A stretch of 64,000 nucleotides of DNA, from NCBI GenBank assembly GCA_049889175.1, contig JBMHDW010000001.1:248001-312000 (forward strand), written 5' to 3'. The translations under genes were made by a program, and so were the position numbers. The notes under the pieces are model-generated. The model did not search any database. It saw nothing but the letters and a program-made list of their open reading frames with translations, and was not told where the DNA came from. The stretch is from JBMHDW01 sp049889175. GTDB lineage: Bacteria; Pseudomonadota; Gammaproteobacteria; Comchoanobacterales; Comchoanobacteraceae. This document shows positions 62,832-64,000 of this stretch, piece after piece; the stretch's first letter is position 1; each line of letters begins with the position of its first letter.

Positions 62832-64000
62832 ATGAATCATTCTTTTGATGTAATTGTTGTTGGTGGTGGCCATGCGGGTGTTGAGGCTGCGGCTGTTTCT
62901 GCTCGAATGGGGCAAAAAACGCTTTTGTTGACTCAGCATATTGACGCCATCGGACAAATGTCTTGTAATCCAGCAATTGGTGGTGTTGGTAAAAGTCATT
63001 TAGTCAAAGAAATTGATGCACTTGGTGGTATTATGGCAAAAGCAGCAGATGCTGCAGGTATTCATTGCCGCACACTAAATGCCAGTAAAGGACCAGCCGT
63101 TCAAGCAACCCGAATGCAAGCGGATCGAGGTTTATATCGAATGGCTGTTAGACGCCTATTAGATGAACATGAAAATGTCACTCTTTTTCAAGCTATGGTC
63201 GATGATGTTTTATTATCAGACCAGCAGGTTTCTGGGGTAATGACGCATATGGGCATTGCTTTTTATGCTCAAGCTGTGGTTCTAACGACAGGCACTTTTT
63301 TAAACGGTTGTATCCACATTGGTAAAGACCAGTCAACTGGTGGGCGTATGGGGGATGCAGCGGCGTTAACCCTTGGAGAGCGGTTGCGTGCTATGCCGTT
63401 TCAAATGGGGCGATTAAAAACTGGCACACCGCCTAGGTTAGATGGAAGTAGTATTGATGTGACCCAGTTAAGCGCTCAAAAAGGTGATGAGCCGCTTCCT
63501 GTGTTTTCAAATAACTTTGAAGGTGATAGGCCGTTACAAGTGTCTTGTTATATGACTCATACCACTGAAAAAACCCATGATATTATTCGTGCACATCTTC
63601 ATGAGTCAGCTATGTATTCAGGCAATATATCTGGTGTAGGCCCAAGGTATTGTCCATCGATAGAGGATAAAGTTGTCCGCTTTTCTGAAAAGTTGAGTCA
63701 TCAAATATTTTTAGAGCCAGAGGGTCTAGGTATCAGAGAATGGTACCCGAATGGTATTTCTACTAGTTTACCTTATGCTGTCCAAGAAGCTTTTGTGCGA
63801 ACCATTAAAGGTTGTGAACATGCCATAATTACAAGGCCTGGTTACGCTATTGAGTATGATTATTTTGATCCAAGAGGGTTGTTTCCTTGGCTAGAAACCC
63901 GCGCTATTAGTGGTTTGTTTTTAGCTGGTCAAATCAATGGAACAACAGGTTACGAGGAAGCAGCAGCACAAGGTTTGGTGGCTGGTTTAAATGCGGCCAG
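62832..64000 (+). CDS. mnmG: tRNA uridine-5-carboxymethylaminomethyl modification enzyme MnmG, 3' end cut off
   Basis: The frame begins MNHSFDVIVVGGGHAGVEAA, a dinucleotide-binding motif for FAD, and continues IGQMSCNPAIGGVGKSHLVK, LNASKGPAVQATRMQADR, TGTFLNGCIHIG and RLKTGTPPRL, all MnmG hallmarks. AGGAG precedes the ATG by six bases. About 390 of roughly 625 residues are inside the window. In many gammaproteobacteria rsmG, parA and parB follow, which matters for the parS-like sites described here. Confidence 0.95.
   Translation, partial: MNHSFDVIVVGGGHAGVEAAAVSARMGQKTLLLTQHIDAIGQMSCNPAIGGVGKSHLVKEIDALGGIMAKAADAAGIHCRTLNASKGPAVQATRMQADRGLYRMAVRRLLDEHENVTLFQAMVDDVLLSDQQVSGVMTHMGIAFYAQAVVLTTGTFLNGCIHIGKDQSTGGRMGDAAALTLGERLRAMPFQMGRLKTGTPPRLDGSSIDVTQLSAQKGDEPLPVFSNNFEGDRPLQVSCYMTHTTEKTHDIIRAHLHESAMYSGNISGVGPRYCPSIEDKVVRFSEKLSHQIFLEPEGLGIREWYPNGISTSLPYAVQEAFVRTIKGCEHAIITRPGYAIEYDYFDPRGLFPWLETRAISGLFLAGQINGTTGYEEAAAQGLVAGLNAA

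Noticed and set aside
1..64000. CRISPR arrays, rRNA genes, insertion sequences, prophage
   Set aside because: I saw no regularly spaced repeats, rRNA sequence, transposase motifs or phage structural genes.

Overview
The window reads as a compact, AT-rich chromosome segment from a host-associated gammaproteobacterium. The core genes are gammaproteobacterial in kind and order (rpmH-rnpA-yidD-yidC-mnmE, mnmG, parC, damX with AAA and SPOR domains, coq7, nagZ). The accessory genes are those of an intracellular or symbiotic bacterium: ankyrin-repeat proteins, RCC1-repeat proteins, IQ motifs and two giant proteins of a family otherwise known mainly from eukaryotes. I would place it near Legionella/Coxiella-like lineages, but the species cannot be named from the sequence alone.

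Layout. 0-8 kb: a membrane-anchored alpha/beta hydrolase cut by the left edge, an unknown helical protein, a tRNA-Gln-pth-ychF unit, an ABC-exporter-like protein that has lost every ATPase motif, and glmS. 8-12 kb: an accessory patch with an alkyltransferase-like protein, a fragment of an FkbM methyltransferase, an SMR-like protein without its key Glu, an unknown 485-residue protein, and DUF805 membrane genes, one of them broken by a single in-frame TAG. 12-21.6 kb: nagZ, an exported ankyrin protein, tatD-coq7, damX, parC and an aromatic amino acid permease. 21.6-43.3 kb: an island, all on the minus strand, with two giant DUF3638-type proteins (2634 and about 2665 residues) flanking a tandemly duplicated F-box-like/RCC1 gene and a cysteine-peptidase-like gene. 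43.4-49.3 kb: an M16 metalloprotease and a three-gene membrane unit whose last gene is a paralogue of the hydrolase at the left edge. 49.3-57 kb: fmt-def-pabA-pabB on one side of a probable replication origin, and rpmH-rnpA-yidD-yidC-mnmE on the other. 57-64 kb: two S41 peptidase-like genes, a dihydrouridine synthase, a second exported ankyrin protein and the start of mnmG.

The most interesting system is the 21.6-43.3 kb island. Both giant proteins start with the same short motif. Both then show a His-Asn-Gln-Cys arrangement that resembles CE-clan cysteine proteases (the Ulp1/YopJ type), a helicase-like ATPase core with Walker A, DE-box and QxxGRAR motifs at matching positions, and C-terminal membrane segments. 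One also carries a row of IQ (calmodulin-binding-type) motifs. With F-box-like/RCC1 proteins encoded between them, this looks like a set of host-directed effectors, possibly acting on ubiquitin-type modification; that function is inference.

A second structure that ordinary gene annotation would miss is a set of five parS-like palindromes between 6.4 and 29.9 kb, all on one side of the DnaA-box cluster at 52.8-53.1 kb. Together they suggest that the window covers the chromosome's origin and segregation domain, although dnaA itself is not next to rpmH.
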